Assembly (NCBI RefSeq): GCF_014836645.1
Contig: NZ_JACSQM010000006.1
Span: 186,001-250,000 of the forward strand
Length of the DNA stretch: 64,000 nucleotides
From: Fictibacillus norfolkensis
Lineage (GTDB): Bacteria > Bacillota > Bacilli > Bacillales > Fictibacillaceae
Direction of reading: 5' to 3'
Shown: piece by piece, positions 41,713 through 51,133 of the stretch
Layout of the letters: the number at the start of each line of letters is the position of its first letter
Position numbering within the stretch: position 1 is the stretch's first letter
Program-made: the position numbers and the translations under genes
Notes under the pieces: generated by a model
The model's input: the letters and a program-made list of their open reading frames with translations, nothing else
The model's database searches: none
Told to the model about the DNA's origin: nothing

Positions 41713-42114
41713 ATGACTCAAACTTTTACGATACAAACGCATCAAAGAAATGAGATGTATGAGATTACGAGTACATTGGAGGCTTATCTGGAGGAGCAGC
41801 GTGTAAACGATGGGGTGATGTACATATACTGTCCGCATACGACAGCAGGAATAACAATTAACGAGAATGCTGATCCTGATGTTGTTCATGATATGCTAAT
41901 GCGCTTGGATGAGGTATATCCGTGGGAACACCCGAAGTATCGCCATGCTGAAGGAAACTCCGCTTCACATCTTAAAGCAAGTACCGTTGGTTCTTCGCAA
42001 GTTGTGTTTATTCAGAACGGCAAGCTCCTCTTAGGAACTTGGCAGGGTGTTTATTTTTGTGAGTTTGATGGTCCACGAACTCGAAAGTATCATGTGAAGA
42101 TTTTGAACAAATAA
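41713..42114 (+). CDS. YjbQ/UPF0047 family protein
   Basis: 133 residues, the whole family length. Signature: [32 protein letters not shown] and [19 protein letters not shown]. Homologues (B. subtilis YugU) bind metal through the conserved His residues and some complement thiamine-phosphate synthase, but the true reaction is uncertain. GAGGAGGGATAAGA precedes the ATG. The phased repeat lies just upstream. Confidence 0.88.
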   Translation: MTQTFTIQTHQRNEMYEITSTLEAYLEEQRVNDGVMYIYCPHTTAGITINENADPDVVHDMLMRLDEVYPWEHPKYRHAEGNSASHLKASTVGSSQVVFIQNGKLLLGTWQGVYFCEFDGPRTRKYHVKILNK

Positions 42115-42125
42115 ATATATTCATA

Positions 42126-42160
42126 AAAGATTCACTGTATATAACGGTGAGTCTTTTTTT
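42126..42160 (+). terminator. Terminator after the YjbQ gene
   Basis: AAGATTCAC...GGTGAGTCTT followed by TTTTT. Confidence 0.8.
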
Positions 42161-42308
42161 ATTCCTACTAAAGTTCTAGATGGGCGAACTATAAAGAAAT
42201 ATGTTGAATAATAGGGAAAACTTTTAAATTTAACATAAAAATTCTATTTTTCCAAAAATTTAGTTGTCTAATCCCTTTTCTTCATGTACTATTTTTTTAA
42301 ATAGTGGA

Positions 42309-42323
42309 AATTATCATAATATT
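42309..42323 (+). promoter_or_regulatory. Possible CodY box before livJ
   Basis: AATTATCATAATATT differs from the CodY consensus AATTTTCWGAAAATT at three positions, 20 bp before the start codon. CodY control of a branched-chain amino acid importer would be expected. Confidence 0.35.
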
Positions 42324-42342
42324 CAAACAAGGGGGATTTTAG

Positions 42343-43542
42343 GTGGGGATTAAGAGAGGGTTAAAAGTATTAGCGGTTTCTGCATTATCACTAGGACTTT
42401 TGGCAGGTTGTAATTCTTCTGGCGGTTCAGAAGGAAGCAATGGAGGGGGAGGAAGCGGAAAGGTAATCAAGATTGCAACGCAAACTCCGCTGTCTGGCGG
42501 TAGTGCAACACTAGGGGAATCTATTAAGCTTGGTGCGCAACTGGCGCTGGAAGAAAACAAGAAGAAGTTCGAAGACTTAGGGTACAAGCTCCAGCTCCAA
42601 CCATATGATGATCAGGCAGATCCTAAAAAAGGTGTAGCAAATGCACAGCTGATCGGTTCAGATAAATCAATCCTTGGGGTAGTGGGTCACTTGAATTCAG
42701 GCGTCTCCATCCCGTCATCTGAAGTTTATGAAAAATATAAAGTGCCGATGGTTTCTCCAGCAAATACTGCGACAGAGGTAACGGATCGTGGACTCAAAAC
42801 AGTGAACCGTATCGTAGCTCGTGATGATTTCCAAGGCCCTGCAGGTGCAGACTTTGCAATCAATAAATTAGGAGCAAAGAAAATCTTTGTTATCCAAGAT
42901 AAAACGGCGTACGGAACAGGTCTTGCTGATGCGTTTAAGGAGGCAGCAGAAGAGGCTGGAGCAGAAATTCTTGGTTACGAAGGAATTACCGTTGGTGAGA
43001 AAGACTTTAATGGTGTACTTACACAAGTGTTATCAAAGAAACCTGATTTAGTGTTCTTTGGTGGATTATACACAGAAGGCGGCCAGTTGATCAGACAAGC
43101 TCGTGACAAAGGAATTAAGATTCCATTCATGGGCGGAGATGGAATGGATTCGTCTACTCTAGTTGAAATCGCGGGCGATTCTGTAAAAGACGTTTATTAT
43201 ACTTCTGTAGCAGCTGATGCAAGCAAATCAACAGAAGGTAAAGATTTCTCTTCTAAATACAAAGAGAAGTTCAACAAAAACGTAGAGTCTTATTCAGCTT
43301 ATGGCTATGATTCTATGAGCGTACTATTAAAAGGACTTGAGACGGCGATCGAAGGAAGTGACGGAGATCTTCCTGCACGTGAAAAAGTAGCAGAAGAAAT
43401 CCGAAAGATTCAAGATTTCCAAGGTGTTGTAACAAAAGTCGAGTTTGATGATATCGGTGACAACAAGTTTGCAAAAGTCTACATCTACAAGTTCAGTGAA
43501 GCTAAATATCCAGGCGTTCAAGAAGGCGAAATCAGTAAGTAA
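42343..43542 (+). CDS. Branched-chain amino acid ABC transporter, substrate-binding lipoprotein
   Basis: 399 residues (LivJ/LivK type). GTG start after AAGGGGGATTTTAG. Lipobox LLAGC (Cys about 23), a Gly/Ser linker, then a periplasmic-binding fold of the Leu/Ile/Val class (IKIATQTPLSGGSATLGESIKLGAQLA; VVGHLNSGVSIPSSEVY; GLYTEGGQLIRQA). Captures substrate outside the membrane for LivHMGF. A hairpin after the gene probably raises its level over the downstream genes. Confidence 0.92.
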   Translation: MGIKRGLKVLAVSALSLGLLAGCNSSGGSEGSNGGGGSGKVIKIATQTPLSGGSATLGESIKLGAQLALEENKKKFEDLGYKLQLQPYDDQADPKKGVANAQLIGSDKSILGVVGHLNSGVSIPSSEVYEKYKVPMVSPANTATEVTDRGLKTVNRIVARDDFQGPAGADFAINKLGAKKIFVIQDKTAYGTGLADAFKEAAEEAGAEILGYEGITVGEKDFNGVLTQVLSKKPDLVFFGGLYTEGGQLIRQARDKGIKIPFMGGDGMDSSTLVEIAGDSVKDVYYTSVAADASKSTEGKDFSSKYKEKFNKNVESYSAYGYDSMSVLLKGLETAIEGSDGDLPAREKVAEEIRKIQDFQGVVTKVEFDDIGDNKFAKVYIYKFSEAKYPGVQEGEISK

Positions 43543-43554
43543 ACTTATGTTTAC

Positions 43555-43598
43555 AAGAGAGGGAATGACCCCAACGGCCATGTCCCTCTTCTTTTTTA
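43555..43598 (+). terminator. Intra-operon terminator after the binding-protein gene
   Basis: AAGAGAGGGA ... TCCCTCTT then CTTTTTTA; partial read-through to livH is expected. Confidence 0.82.
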
Positions 43599-43631
43599 CA
43601 TACTCCCCAGACGTGAAAGAGAGGAATATTT

Positions 43632-44618
43632 ATGTTAGCTGAAATTTTACAAAGTCTGCCACAAGTTCTTGTAGATGGAATCGCTCTTGGTGCGATTTAC
43701 GCCGTTATTGCACTCGGTTATACGATGGTTTATGGAATACTAGAGCTCATCAATTTCGCCCACGGTGAAATTTTTATGACTGGAGCTTTTATCGGTGTTG
43801 CGATGCTGATTCTTATGACAGGAATGGGCTGGTTGGCGGCGATGCCTGCCATTCTTGCTTTAATTCTTGTTTTGGTTGTTACGTCGATCTTAACCGGTTT
43901 CATGGGTGTTGGAATAGAGCGTATGGCTTACAGGCCGCTCCGAAATTCACCTAAACTGATTACGTTGATCTCAGCGATCGGTGTATCGTTCTTGCTGCAG
44001 GATCTCGTTCGTTTTATTACAGAATACAAAAGAGGAAATTATATCTTAACAGGTCCCTCCATGTTTAATGAGCAATTTTCCATTAAATTTTCTAGCATAT
44101 CCTCTTCGTTTAGTGATGCGTTCTTTAAAACGTCTACAATGATTTTAATCATTGCGGTTGTGATCATGATGATCGGACTCGACTTCTTCGTTAATAAGAC
44201 GAAGTGGGGCATGGCGATGAGAGCAGTAGCTCAAGATCGTGAAACGGCTTCACTTATGTCTATCAATGTGAACAAAGTGATCTCATTGACCTTTTTTATC
44301 GGGTCAGCTCTAGGTGGAGCAACGGGTGTTCTGTTTGCTGTGCAATATGGAACGATCGATCCGTACATTGGCTTTATACTAGGCTTAAAAGCATTTACAG
44401 CTGCTGTTCTTGGAGGCATCGGAAATATACGCGGTGCTATGGCTGGCGGATTAATGTTAGGGATTTTAGAAATGTTTGCAGCTGCCAATCTGCAGCTATT
44501 AACAGGTGGTATCTTTGGCGCGGAGTATAAGGATGTATTTGCGTTCGCCATTCTAATCGTCGTATTAATTTTCAAACCAGAAGGACTGTTTGGCAAAGCA
44601 GTTACTGAGAAAGTGTAG
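43632..44618 (+). CDS. livH: Branched-chain amino acid ABC transporter permease LivH
   Basis: 328 residues, about eight helices. LivH motifs: GIALGAIYAVIALGYTMVYGILELINFAHGE at the N-terminus, the cytoplasmic coupling loop MAMRAVAQDRETASLMSINV and the C-terminal KAFTAAVLGGIGNIRGAMAGG. AGAGAGGAATATTT precedes the ATG. Pairs with LivM. Confidence 0.93.
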   Translation: MLAEILQSLPQVLVDGIALGAIYAVIALGYTMVYGILELINFAHGEIFMTGAFIGVAMLILMTGMGWLAAMPAILALILVLVVTSILTGFMGVGIERMAYRPLRNSPKLITLISAIGVSFLLQDLVRFITEYKRGNYILTGPSMFNEQFSIKFSSISSSFSDAFFKTSTMILIIAVVIMMIGLDFFVNKTKWGMAMRAVAQDRETASLMSINVNKVISLTFFIGSALGGATGVLFAVQYGTIDPYIGFILGLKAFTAAVLGGIGNIRGAMAGGLMLGILEMFAAANLQLLTGGIFGAEYKDVFAFAILIVVLIFKPEGLFGKAVTEKV

Positions 44619-44628
44619 GTGAAGAGCG

Positions 44629-45918
44629 ATGAATAAGCTGACAAGTAAATTAAAAGGCAACAAGCTGGCACAAATTATTCTACTCGTCCTTTATGTCCTG
44701 ATTACCTCGTTGAGCCTATATCTTGCTCAAGCATCTGTAACAGCTTTTCTGCTGATGTTGTTCTCATTATTGCTTCTGTACTATACAGAGCTGCCAGACC
44801 GTCTAAAATGGTTGATTGCAGGCGTCGTCCTCATCGGCGTAATACCTTTTGTATCAAGCACTGGACCAGGTTATCAATCTTACATGGAAGTGGCTACCGT
44901 TGTAGGTATCTATGTAGCGATGGCATTGGGACTTAATATCGTAGTTGGTTTAGCAGGCTTATTAGACCTCGGGTTCGTCGCTTTCTTTGCTATCGGGGCA
45001 TATACGTATGGGATCTTTGCAACAGGACAAGCTGCTAACTTTATGCCGTTCGGAACGTTCCCGTTATCGGGCGAGAGCTTTTGGATCTTTATTTTAATCG
45101 GATGCTTTGTAGCTGCACTTTTTGGTGTCTTATTAGGTATTCCTGTACTTCGTGTAAAAGGAGACTACTTAGCGATCGTTACGCTTGGTTTCGGTGAGAT
45201 CATTAGAATTGTGTTCAATAACCTTGATAAGCCTGTAAATATCACGAATGGAGCAATGGGTTTAGCATCTGTTAAACCACCAGAGATCTTCGGGTATCAG
45301 TTTGTATATCCAAACCAATTCTACTATATCGTTCTTGCTATCTTGTTTCTTGTCATTCTAGCTGTGAGAAGATTTGAGTTCTCAAAAATCGGAAGGTCTT
45401 GGAAAGCGGTTAGAGAAAACGAGATCGCTGCACAATCGATGGGTATCCACCTTGTGCGTACGAAGCTTTTAGCATTCGCAATCGGAGCTTCTTTTTCAGG
45501 AATGATGGGTGTTGTCTTTGCAGCGAAACAAACATTTGTTGATCCGACGAGTTTTACACTACTAGAATCCATTACCATTCTAGTAATGGTTATCTTAGGA
45601 GGCATGGGAAGTGTGCCAGGTGTAATCCTCGGGGCAGCCGTAATTACCATACTAAATCTACAGGTACTGACAGAGGTAACAAATTACTTAAATCAATTGA
45701 GTCTTGACGGTGTGATCAGCTTTCCAGAAGCGCTCGCTCCAGCAAAAATGCAACGATTTATCTTTGGAGCGATTTTAATCATATTTGCCATCTATCGCCC
45801 TCAAGGGTTAATACCATCTAAAAATCCTGTGTTTGATGAAGAGTCTCTTAAAGAGGGGTCTAAAAAGCACAGAAAAGAAAAGATTACGGTTGAACCTGAC
45901 AAAGGGTTTCAGGCATAG
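44629..45918 (+). CDS. livM: Branched-chain amino acid ABC transporter permease LivM
   Basis: 429 residues, longer than the usual ~320-360 because of an N-terminal hydrophobic extension and a basic C-terminal tail. LivM core: ALGLNIVVGLAGLLDLGFVAFFAIGAYTYG, RVKGDYLAIVTLGFGEIIRI and the coupling loop VRENEIAAQSMGI. Starts 10 bp after livH. Confidence 0.93.
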   Translation: MNKLTSKLKGNKLAQIILLVLYVLITSLSLYLAQASVTAFLLMLFSLLLLYYTELPDRLKWLIAGVVLIGVIPFVSSTGPGYQSYMEVATVVGIYVAMALGLNIVVGLAGLLDLGFVAFFAIGAYTYGIFATGQAANFMPFGTFPLSGESFWIFILIGCFVAALFGVLLGIPVLRVKGDYLAIVTLGFGEIIRIVFNNLDKPVNITNGAMGLASVKPPEIFGYQFVYPNQFYYIVLAILFLVILAVRRFEFSKIGRSWKAVRENEIAAQSMGIHLVRTKLLAFAIGASFSGMMGVVFAAKQTFVDPTSFTLLESITILVMVILGGMGSVPGVILGAAVITILNLQVLTEVTNYLNQLSLDGVISFPEALAPAKMQRFIFGAILIIFAIYRPQGLIPSKNPVFDEESLKEGSKKHRKEKITVEPDKGFQA

Positions 45919-45931
45919 GAGGCGGTATAAG

Positions 45932-46708
45932 ATGTCGATTTTAACAGTTAGTAATCTTACTAAACAGTTTGGCGGACTTGTTGCCGTAAATTCAGTAGAT
46001 ATGACAGTGGAAAAAGGTTCGATAACTGCTGTAATCGGACCGAACGGAGCAGGAAAGACTACTTTTTTTAACCTGATCACCGGGGTATATCAGCCGGACA
46101 ATGGGAATGTGCAACTCGGATCAAGTTCTTTAGTGGGGTTGAAGCCACATGAGATCTCCCGGCACGGTATTGCTCGTACGTTCCAGAACATACGTCTTTT
46201 TTCAAACATTACCGTTCTTGAAAATGTAATGGTAGGGTTGCATAAACAGTTGAAAGCGGGAATCGTTGGTACTTTGTTTCAAACAAAAAAGGTAAGAGAA
46301 GAAGAACAGCTGGCCAAAGAAGAAGCTTACCATTGGCTTGAATATGTCGGCCTTGCCAAACATCTGAACGAAGATGCACAGAATCTATCTTATGGAGCTC
46401 AGCGAAGGCTTGAGATCGCGCGTGCACTTGCTACAAAACCTAAACTCTTGTTGCTAGATGAACCAGCAGCAGGCATGAATCCAAGAGAAACACGCGAATT
46501 AACCGAGTTTATCCATCGAATGAGAGAGGACTTGGATGTAACGATCGTTTTGATCGAACATGATATGAAGCTAGTTATGGAGATATCTGAACAGATCTTT
46601 GTATTAGATCATGGCGAAAAGATCGCTGAAGGAAAGCCAGCTGAAATCCGTAATAATGTCAAAGTGATTGAAGCTTATCTTGGAAAAAGTGCCGTAACAC
46701 CAGCGTAA
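45932..46708 (+). CDS. livG: Branched-chain amino acid ABC transporter ATPase LivG
   Basis: 258 residues from ATG 45932 after ATAGGAGGCGGTATAAG; an in-frame ATG at 45833 lies inside livM. Walker A GPNGAGKTT, LivG-specific HEISRHGIARTFQNIRLF, signature LSYGAQRRLEIARAL, Walker B LLLLDEPAAGMN. One of the two ATPases of the importer. Confidence 0.94.
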   Translation: MSILTVSNLTKQFGGLVAVNSVDMTVEKGSITAVIGPNGAGKTTFFNLITGVYQPDNGNVQLGSSSLVGLKPHEISRHGIARTFQNIRLFSNITVLENVMVGLHKQLKAGIVGTLFQTKKVREEEQLAKEEAYHWLEYVGLAKHLNEDAQNLSYGAQRRLEIARALATKPKLLLLDEPAAGMNPRETRELTEFIHRMREDLDVTIVLIEHDMKLVMEISEQIFVLDHGEKIAEGKPAEIRNNVKVIEAYLGKSAVTPA

Positions 46709-46719
46709 GGAGGAGAACG

Positions 46720-47427
46720 ATGAGTATTCTGCAATTAAATGATATTAACACATATTACGGTGGTATCCATGCGCTAAAAGGTATTAGTATTTCTGTAGAA
46801 AAAGGAGAAATCGTTACATTAATCGGATCGAACGGAGCGGGGAAATCAACGACTTTAAAAACAATCAGCGGCCAGGTTCTGCCGAAAACAGGTTCTGTTA
46901 TCTATGAAGGAAAAGACATCTCTAAACAACCTGCGCACATTACCGCTCAAACGGGTATTGCGCATGTTCCTGAAGGAAGAAGGATTTTTCCAAGACTGTC
47001 TGTAAAAGAGAATTTAGAGATGGGCGCTTTTATCGTAAAAGACAAAAAAGTCATCAAGGAACGGATGGAGCAGGTCTTCGACTATTTTCCAAGGTTGAGA
47101 GAACGGTTAACACAAAAAGGAGGTACGATGAGTGGCGGTGAGCAGCAGATGCTCGCCATGGGTCGTGCACTTATGTCAAAGCCGCGCCTCTTATTGCTTG
47201 ATGAACCTTCAATGGGATTAGCCCCTGTTATTGTAGAACAAATTTTTGATATTATAAGTGATCTCAATAAAGAAGGAATGACGATTCTTCTAGTTGAACA
47301 AAACGCATTTCAGGCTCTTCAGATCGCCAATCGAGGGTATGTGCTGCAGACTGGAGAGATTGTGATGGCCGGTCAAGGGAATGAGCTCATTACAAATGAG
47401 TCCGTTCGAGAGGCTTATTTGGCTTAA
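46720..47427 (+). CDS. livF: Branched-chain amino acid ABC transporter ATPase LivF
   Basis: 235 residues. Walker A GSNGAGKST, GIAHVPEGRRIFPRLSVKENLEMG (LivF-typical), signature MSGGEQQMLAMGRAL, Walker B LLLLDEPSMGLAP. Last gene of the operon, 11 bp after livG. GTAAGGAGGAGAACG precedes the ATG. Confidence 0.94.
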   Translation: MSILQLNDINTYYGGIHALKGISISVEKGEIVTLIGSNGAGKSTTLKTISGQVLPKTGSVIYEGKDISKQPAHITAQTGIAHVPEGRRIFPRLSVKENLEMGAFIVKDKKVIKERMEQVFDYFPRLRERLTQKGGTMSGGEQQMLAMGRALMSKPRLLLLDEPSMGLAPVIVEQIFDIISDLNKEGMTILLVEQNAFQALQIANRGYVLQTGEIVMAGQGNELITNESVREAYLA

Positions 47428-47467
47428 TTAAATGTACTTTAGTGTTTTCTTTGTTGTTTTTGAGAGT

Positions 47468-47597
47468 AGTTGATTTCCGTTCCAGGTGCTCGCTTTCCGC
47501 GGGGCAGGCGGTGAGCCACATTTGTTCGTTTCCCTCTTAAGTGTCTCACCTGCCCACCTGTCCCGCAGGAGTCTCGCACCTTCTACTCCAATCAACT
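47468..47597. repeat. Dispersed palindromic repeat, copy 5
   Basis: Full copy: GTTGATTTCCGTTCCAGG ... CTACTCCAATCAAC, inner stem GGTGAGCCAC/GTGTCTCACC. Confidence 0.9.
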
Positions 47598-47866
47598 TGT
47601 CAGGGAAGAGAACCAAGGATACCGAAAAGCATCAAACTTTAATTGTAAGGATTCTGAAGAATATCGTTCATGATGCATGCATTCCGCGGAGCGTTCAGCT
47701 TATTAAAGACGTCATGCTTAAAACGGTATTTCTGATATTCAACAGCATAGTTAACAGAACAAATAAAACCGGGGATCAACCTGGTTTTCTTTTTTGTGTA
47801 TATTTCCCCTTTATTATTGGATGAAATTGTTATACCTTTAAAAGGAAGACGAAAGGGGTATGATTC
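47598..47866. other. Intergenic stretch without a visible gene
   Basis: Between the repeat and yfkJ I find no convincing frame on either strand. The end carries a terminator-like hairpin (47764-47796) and the yfkJ binding site AAAGGGGTATGATTC. Confidence 0.5.
47764..47796 (+). terminator. Terminator-like hairpin before yfkJ
   Basis: AAAACCGGGGATCAACCTGGTTTT (stem with one mismatch) then CTTTTTT; probably ends liv read-through. Confidence 0.7.
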
Positions 47867-48337
47867 ATGATTAGAGTACTCTTTGTATGCTTAGGAAACA
47901 TATGTCGATCTCCTATGGCGGAGGCGATTTTTCGAGATCTTGTAAAACGAGAAGGATTATCTGAAATCATTTCGATTGATTCTGCTGGAACAGGAAACTG
48001 GCATGCGGGAGAACCGCCTCATGAGGGAACTAGGAATATCTTGAAAGAAAACCGAATTTCCTATGAAGGTCAAAAAGCGCGCCAAGTTAAAACTAAAGAT
48101 CTAACAGATTACGATTATATCATTGGTATGGATGCAGAGAATATCGGTAACATGCATAGGATGGCGGGGCAAACCCAAACAGGTATGATCGCAAGACTAA
48201 TGGACTTTGTACCTGAGGTTGAAAAAGAGGATGTTCCAGATCCGTACTTCACAGGTAATTTCCAAGAAGTATATGATCTTGTGACAATCGGATGTGAGAG
48301 GCTGCTTATAGAAATAAAGAATAGAGAATCGTTATAA
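47867..48337 (+). CDS. yfkJ: Low molecular weight protein tyrosine phosphatase
   Basis: 156 residues. The N-terminal P-loop VCLGNICRSPMAEAIF holds the catalytic Cys8 and Arg14, and DPYFTG near residue 125 gives the general acid Asp. Same size and order as B. subtilis YfkJ, an active LMW-PTP. Removes phosphate from protein tyrosine. Followed by a GNAT gene 15 bp later, likely one transcript. Confidence 0.92.
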   Translation: MIRVLFVCLGNICRSPMAEAIFRDLVKREGLSEIISIDSAGTGNWHAGEPPHEGTRNILKENRISYEGQKARQVKTKDLTDYDYIIGMDAENIGNMHRMAGQTQTGMIARLMDFVPEVEKEDVPDPYFTGNFQEVYDLVTIGCERLLIEIKNRESL

Positions 48338-48352
48338 TCAGGAGGATATCGG

Positions 48353-48778
48353 ATGGGTGAAATTCGTCAATTATCAACAGAACAAGAAGTACGTGATGCT
48401 TTTCCGGTTATGAATCAGCTTCGTACACATCTTTCAAAAGACCTTTTTTATGAACTTTTTTTACAGATGGAGAAAGAAGGTTATACGTTATTCGCCAATG
48501 TTCATGAAGGGAAAATTGTTGCTTTGGCGGGTTTTGCGATGCTGACTAATCTTTACGACGGAAAGCATATTTATTTGTACGATCTGATCACTGATTCCAA
48601 CGAACGATCAAAAGGATATGGAGAGGAACTTCTTGCATTTTTGGAGTCCTTTGCACTTCAAAATAACTGTAATTGTGTTGCACTAAGTTCAAATGTGAGC
48701 CGTTTAGACGCTCATCGTTTTTATACAGATAAGATGAATTATGAGATGCCGAGCTATGTGTTTAAAAAGAAATTTTAA
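48353..48778 (+). CDS. GNAT family N-acetyltransferase
   Basis: 141 residues. Beta-strand GKIVALAGFAML, then IYLYDLITDSNERSKGYGEELLAFLESFA (acetyl-CoA binding R-x-x-G-x-G/A variant SKGYGEE) and the C-terminal SSNVSRLDAHRFYTDKMNYEM. Substrate unknown. AGGAGGATATCGG precedes the ATG. Confidence 0.85.
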   Translation: MGEIRQLSTEQEVRDAFPVMNQLRTHLSKDLFYELFLQMEKEGYTLFANVHEGKIVALAGFAMLTNLYDGKHIYLYDLITDSNERSKGYGEELLAFLESFALQNNCNCVALSSNVSRLDAHRFYTDKMNYEMPSYVFKKKF

Positions 48779-48906
48779 GTTAATGGTCGTTAATCGTGAC
48801 CGAGCATAATTCCGAAGAACGAGCATTAATCAACACCATCATCTCGACTAAACGAACAAGAAACTTTATGCAATCCAAATGAATGGCTTAATTATTGTAA
48901 CAAAGC

Positions 48907-48964
48907 AAAAAGCTGTCTAAGGAAAATCATATAAATGATCGACCTTAGCCAGCTTTTCTTTTTG
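48907..48964. terminator. Bidirectional terminator between GNAT and GlsB genes
   Basis: AAAAGCTG-TC-TAAGG ... CCTTA-GC-CAGCTTTT, then TTTTTG. Confidence 0.82.
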
Positions 48965-48991
48965 AAAAAGATTATGTTTTAGTAAATCTTA

Positions 48992-49246
48992 TTAAGCACG
49001 GCTACGCATACTGCGCATGATAAAGCTTACGATAAGTACTACTACAACTGCACCGATAATAGCTGGAACGATTGCAAATCCTGCTACCATTGGTCCCCAA
49101 TCACCTAATAATAATCCACCTAACCATGCACCAACGAAACCTGCGATGATGTTACCGATGATTCCGCCTGGTACGTCACGCCCTGTTAAAAGACCTGCTA
49201 ACCAACCGATGATTCCTCCAATTATAAGTGCCCATAATAAACTCAT
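48992..49246 (-). CDS. GlsB/YeaQ/YmgE family membrane protein
   Basis: 84 residues of glycine-rich hydrophobic sequence: LLWALIIGGIIGWLAGLL, GGIIGNIIAGFVGAWLGGLLLG and the final helix AIIGAVVVVLIVSFIMRS. Typical transglycosylase-associated/GlsB stress-membrane protein. AAAAAAGGAGGAATTTTAA precedes the ATG. Monocistronic; often general-stress controlled in Bacillus. Confidence 0.9.
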   Translation of the reverse strand: MSLLWALIIGGIIGWLAGLLTGRDVPGGIIGNIIAGFVGAWLGGLLLGDWGPMVAGFAIVPAIIGAVVVVLIVSFIMRSMRSRA

Positions 49247-49407
49247 TTAAAATTCCTCCTTTTTTTTTGTAGGTTGTAATATGGAATTATTCTTAAGTTA
49301 CCCATTATAAAAAATTATAAACTTATCCTGAAAAAAGTTTTTATCACCCTAAGGAAGGGGAAAGATAAAGGGAAATGTATAAAAATAAGTAAGGGGTGAG
49401 AGGAACT

Positions 49408-50283
49408 TTGACGTTATGGCATATACTCAAACATATGAAAGCCAAAGCATTTGGAATTGAATTCATGCATGGTTTTCAAAGAGGAGATGTAACAGGACTT
49501 GCAGCACAGCTTGCTTATTATTTTTTGCTTTCGCTGTTCCCTTTTCTAATCTTCTTATTAACGCTTGGCGCCTTTTTTATAGAACCAAAAGAAGCGCTCG
49601 ACCTGATAGAGCACTTCGTACCATCAGAGGCGATGGATTCTGTTCGAGAAAATTTACTTGCTGTATTAGAAGGAAGAAGTGGCGGCCTTTTATCAATCGG
49701 TATTCTAGCTACGATTTGGTCAGCTTCTAATGCGATCAATGCTGTAATCAAGGCTTTAAATGAAGCATACGGAGTTGAAGAATGCCGAAGCTTCATAAAA
49801 ACAAGGTTATTGGCTATATTCCTAACGTTTGGCGTTATTTTCGCTTTTGTTGTTGCACTCGTTTTCCCTGTATTCGGAAAGATGCTTGGGAACGCAGCAT
49901 TCTCTTACTTAGGGTTGAGTGATGAGTTCTTGCAGATCTGGGGAGTGCTACGGTGGTTGATTAGTTTCCTCATTATCGCGACTGTTGTATCTGTTCTCTA
50001 TTATTTAGCTCCATGTAAAAGGCTGAAATATAGTGAGATCTGGTACGGTTCACTAGTTGCTACATTCTTCTGGCAGATCGTATCGTTCGGTTTCGCCTTT
50101 TATGTTGACCATTTTGGCAATTATTCTGCTACTTATGGAAGTATTGGAGCGATTATTGTTCTCATGCTTTGGTTTTATCTCACTGGTATCGTCTTATTAT
50201 CTGGAGGCGTCTTAAATGCCACGTTTCATAAGTTTAAGATTGATTTTGCCAAGAAAAGGGGCTTGTTAAAAGCTGAATCCTAG
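49408..50283 (+). CDS. yfkH: YihY/BrkB family membrane protein (YfkH)
   Basis: About 292 residues, six helices. Family features: DVTGLAAQLAYYFLLSLFPFLIFLL, the IWSASNAINAVIKALNEAYGVEE segment, and the C-terminal YGSIGAIIVLMLWFYLTGIVLLSGG. The TTG at 49408 follows AGAGGAACT; a GTG at 49396 is possible. Not an RNase despite the old RNase BN name. Function unknown. Confidence 0.87.
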   Translation: MTLWHILKHMKAKAFGIEFMHGFQRGDVTGLAAQLAYYFLLSLFPFLIFLLTLGAFFIEPKEALDLIEHFVPSEAMDSVRENLLAVLEGRSGGLLSIGILATIWSASNAINAVIKALNEAYGVEECRSFIKTRLLAIFLTFGVIFAFVVALVFPVFGKMLGNAAFSYLGLSDEFLQIWGVLRWLISFLIIATVVSVLYYLAPCKRLKYSEIWYGSLVATFFWQIVSFGFAFYVDHFGNYSATYGSIGAIIVLMLWFYLTGIVLLSGGVLNATFHKFKIDFAKKRGLLKAES

Positions 50284-50325
50284 GAAAAACTATACATACC
50301 TTGTCGTTAAGGAGGTATTATTGAT

Positions 50326-50427
50326 ATGGGAAAAAGCAACAAACAGACCCACAGCAATAAGAACAATAAAAATGATAGTCAGCACAAAACGAGTAAATCC
50401 TCAAACAAAAAAAATGACTTTCATTAA
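50326..50427 (+). CDS. 33-aa Lys/Asn/Ser-rich peptide
   Basis: MGKSNKQTHSNKNNKNDSQH followed by KTSKSSNKKNDFH. Start ATG after TTAAGGAGGTATTATTGAT, a very strong site, and a terminator shortly after the stop. Low-complexity, basic and hydrophilic, like minor small acid-soluble spore proteins, but not a family I can name. Confidence 0.6.
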   Translation: MGKSNKQTHSNKNNKNDSQHKTSKSSNKKNDFH

Positions 50428-50448
50428 TCTGAACGCGAACAAGTATGA

Positions 50449-50479
50449 AGCTGTCCTTTAGCAGGGCGGCTTTTTTTTG
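50449..50479 (+). terminator. Terminator after the 33-aa gene
   Basis: AAGCTGTCC-N7-GGGCGGCTT then TTTTTT. Confidence 0.85.
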
Positions 50480-50654
50480 TTAAGAAACGGCAGTGAAAAA
50501 GTACAGAAGAAGTACATGTTTTGAATGGATTCTGCGAAATGTGTATAGGTAATGGAGAAAGTGTCTTTTACCTGTATCTCCTTAAGAGCTTTGCATGTTA
50601 CACTGAAAAGGCACTTATGGGAATTTCTTTAAAAAAGGCAGGAGAAAAGGCAGT

Positions 50655-51101
50655 ATGAAAAAAGTTAGATTCATCTTTAGCATTTTAGGTACACTTGTTT
50701 TTATCGTATATATGGCAGTCTTAATTAAAGCCACTCTTTTTTCATTTAATGAGTATGCATATGGTAAATCCGCTAATCTTGTTTTGTTTGACAGCATAAG
50801 GCTAATGTGGAGAAGTGAGGATGATTGGCTCATCCTGAAGAATATCATCGGAAATGTGCTCTTGTTCGTACCATTTGGTTTGTTGCTGCCTTTAATTTAC
50901 CGAGTGTTTAATTCTTGGCGTTTTATATTCATTTTTGGTTTTGGTACTAGTTTCATTATTGAGGTTCTTCAATATGAGTATTTCAAACGAATATTCGATA
51001 TTGATGATATCTTTCTTAATGGTATGGGAGCAATGCTAGGACTATTTTTATATAAGTTTTTAGCGATGATCTTCCGATGGATCGAACGATTATTAAGATA
51101 A
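50655..51101 (+). CDS. VanZ family membrane protein
   Basis: 148 residues, four helices. VanZ features: ILKNIIGNVLLFVPFGLLLPL, then FGTSFIIEVLQYEYFKRIFDIDDIFLNGMGAMLG. Members are linked to teicoplanin tolerance or folate/cell-wall phenotypes, but this one has no van genes nearby. AAAAGGAGAAAAGGCAGT precedes the ATG. Confidence 0.85.
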   Translation: MKKVRFIFSILGTLVFIVYMAVLIKATLFSFNEYAYGKSANLVLFDSIRLMWRSEDDWLILKNIIGNVLLFVPFGLLLPLIYRVFNSWRFIFIFGFGTSFIIEVLQYEYFKRIFDIDDIFLNGMGAMLGLFLYKFLAMIFRWIERLLR

Positions 51102-51133
51102 TGGCTATTGTATAAAAGCAAATACTATAAATA

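Noticed and set aside
45833..45931. Upstream ATG of livG at 45833
   Set aside because: It lies inside livM without a binding site; ATG 45932 follows AGGAGGCGG and matches the family start.
49017..49250. Plus-strand frame opposite the GlsB gene
   Set aside because: Pro/Thr/Asn-rich shadow of the Gly-rich membrane protein on the other strand.
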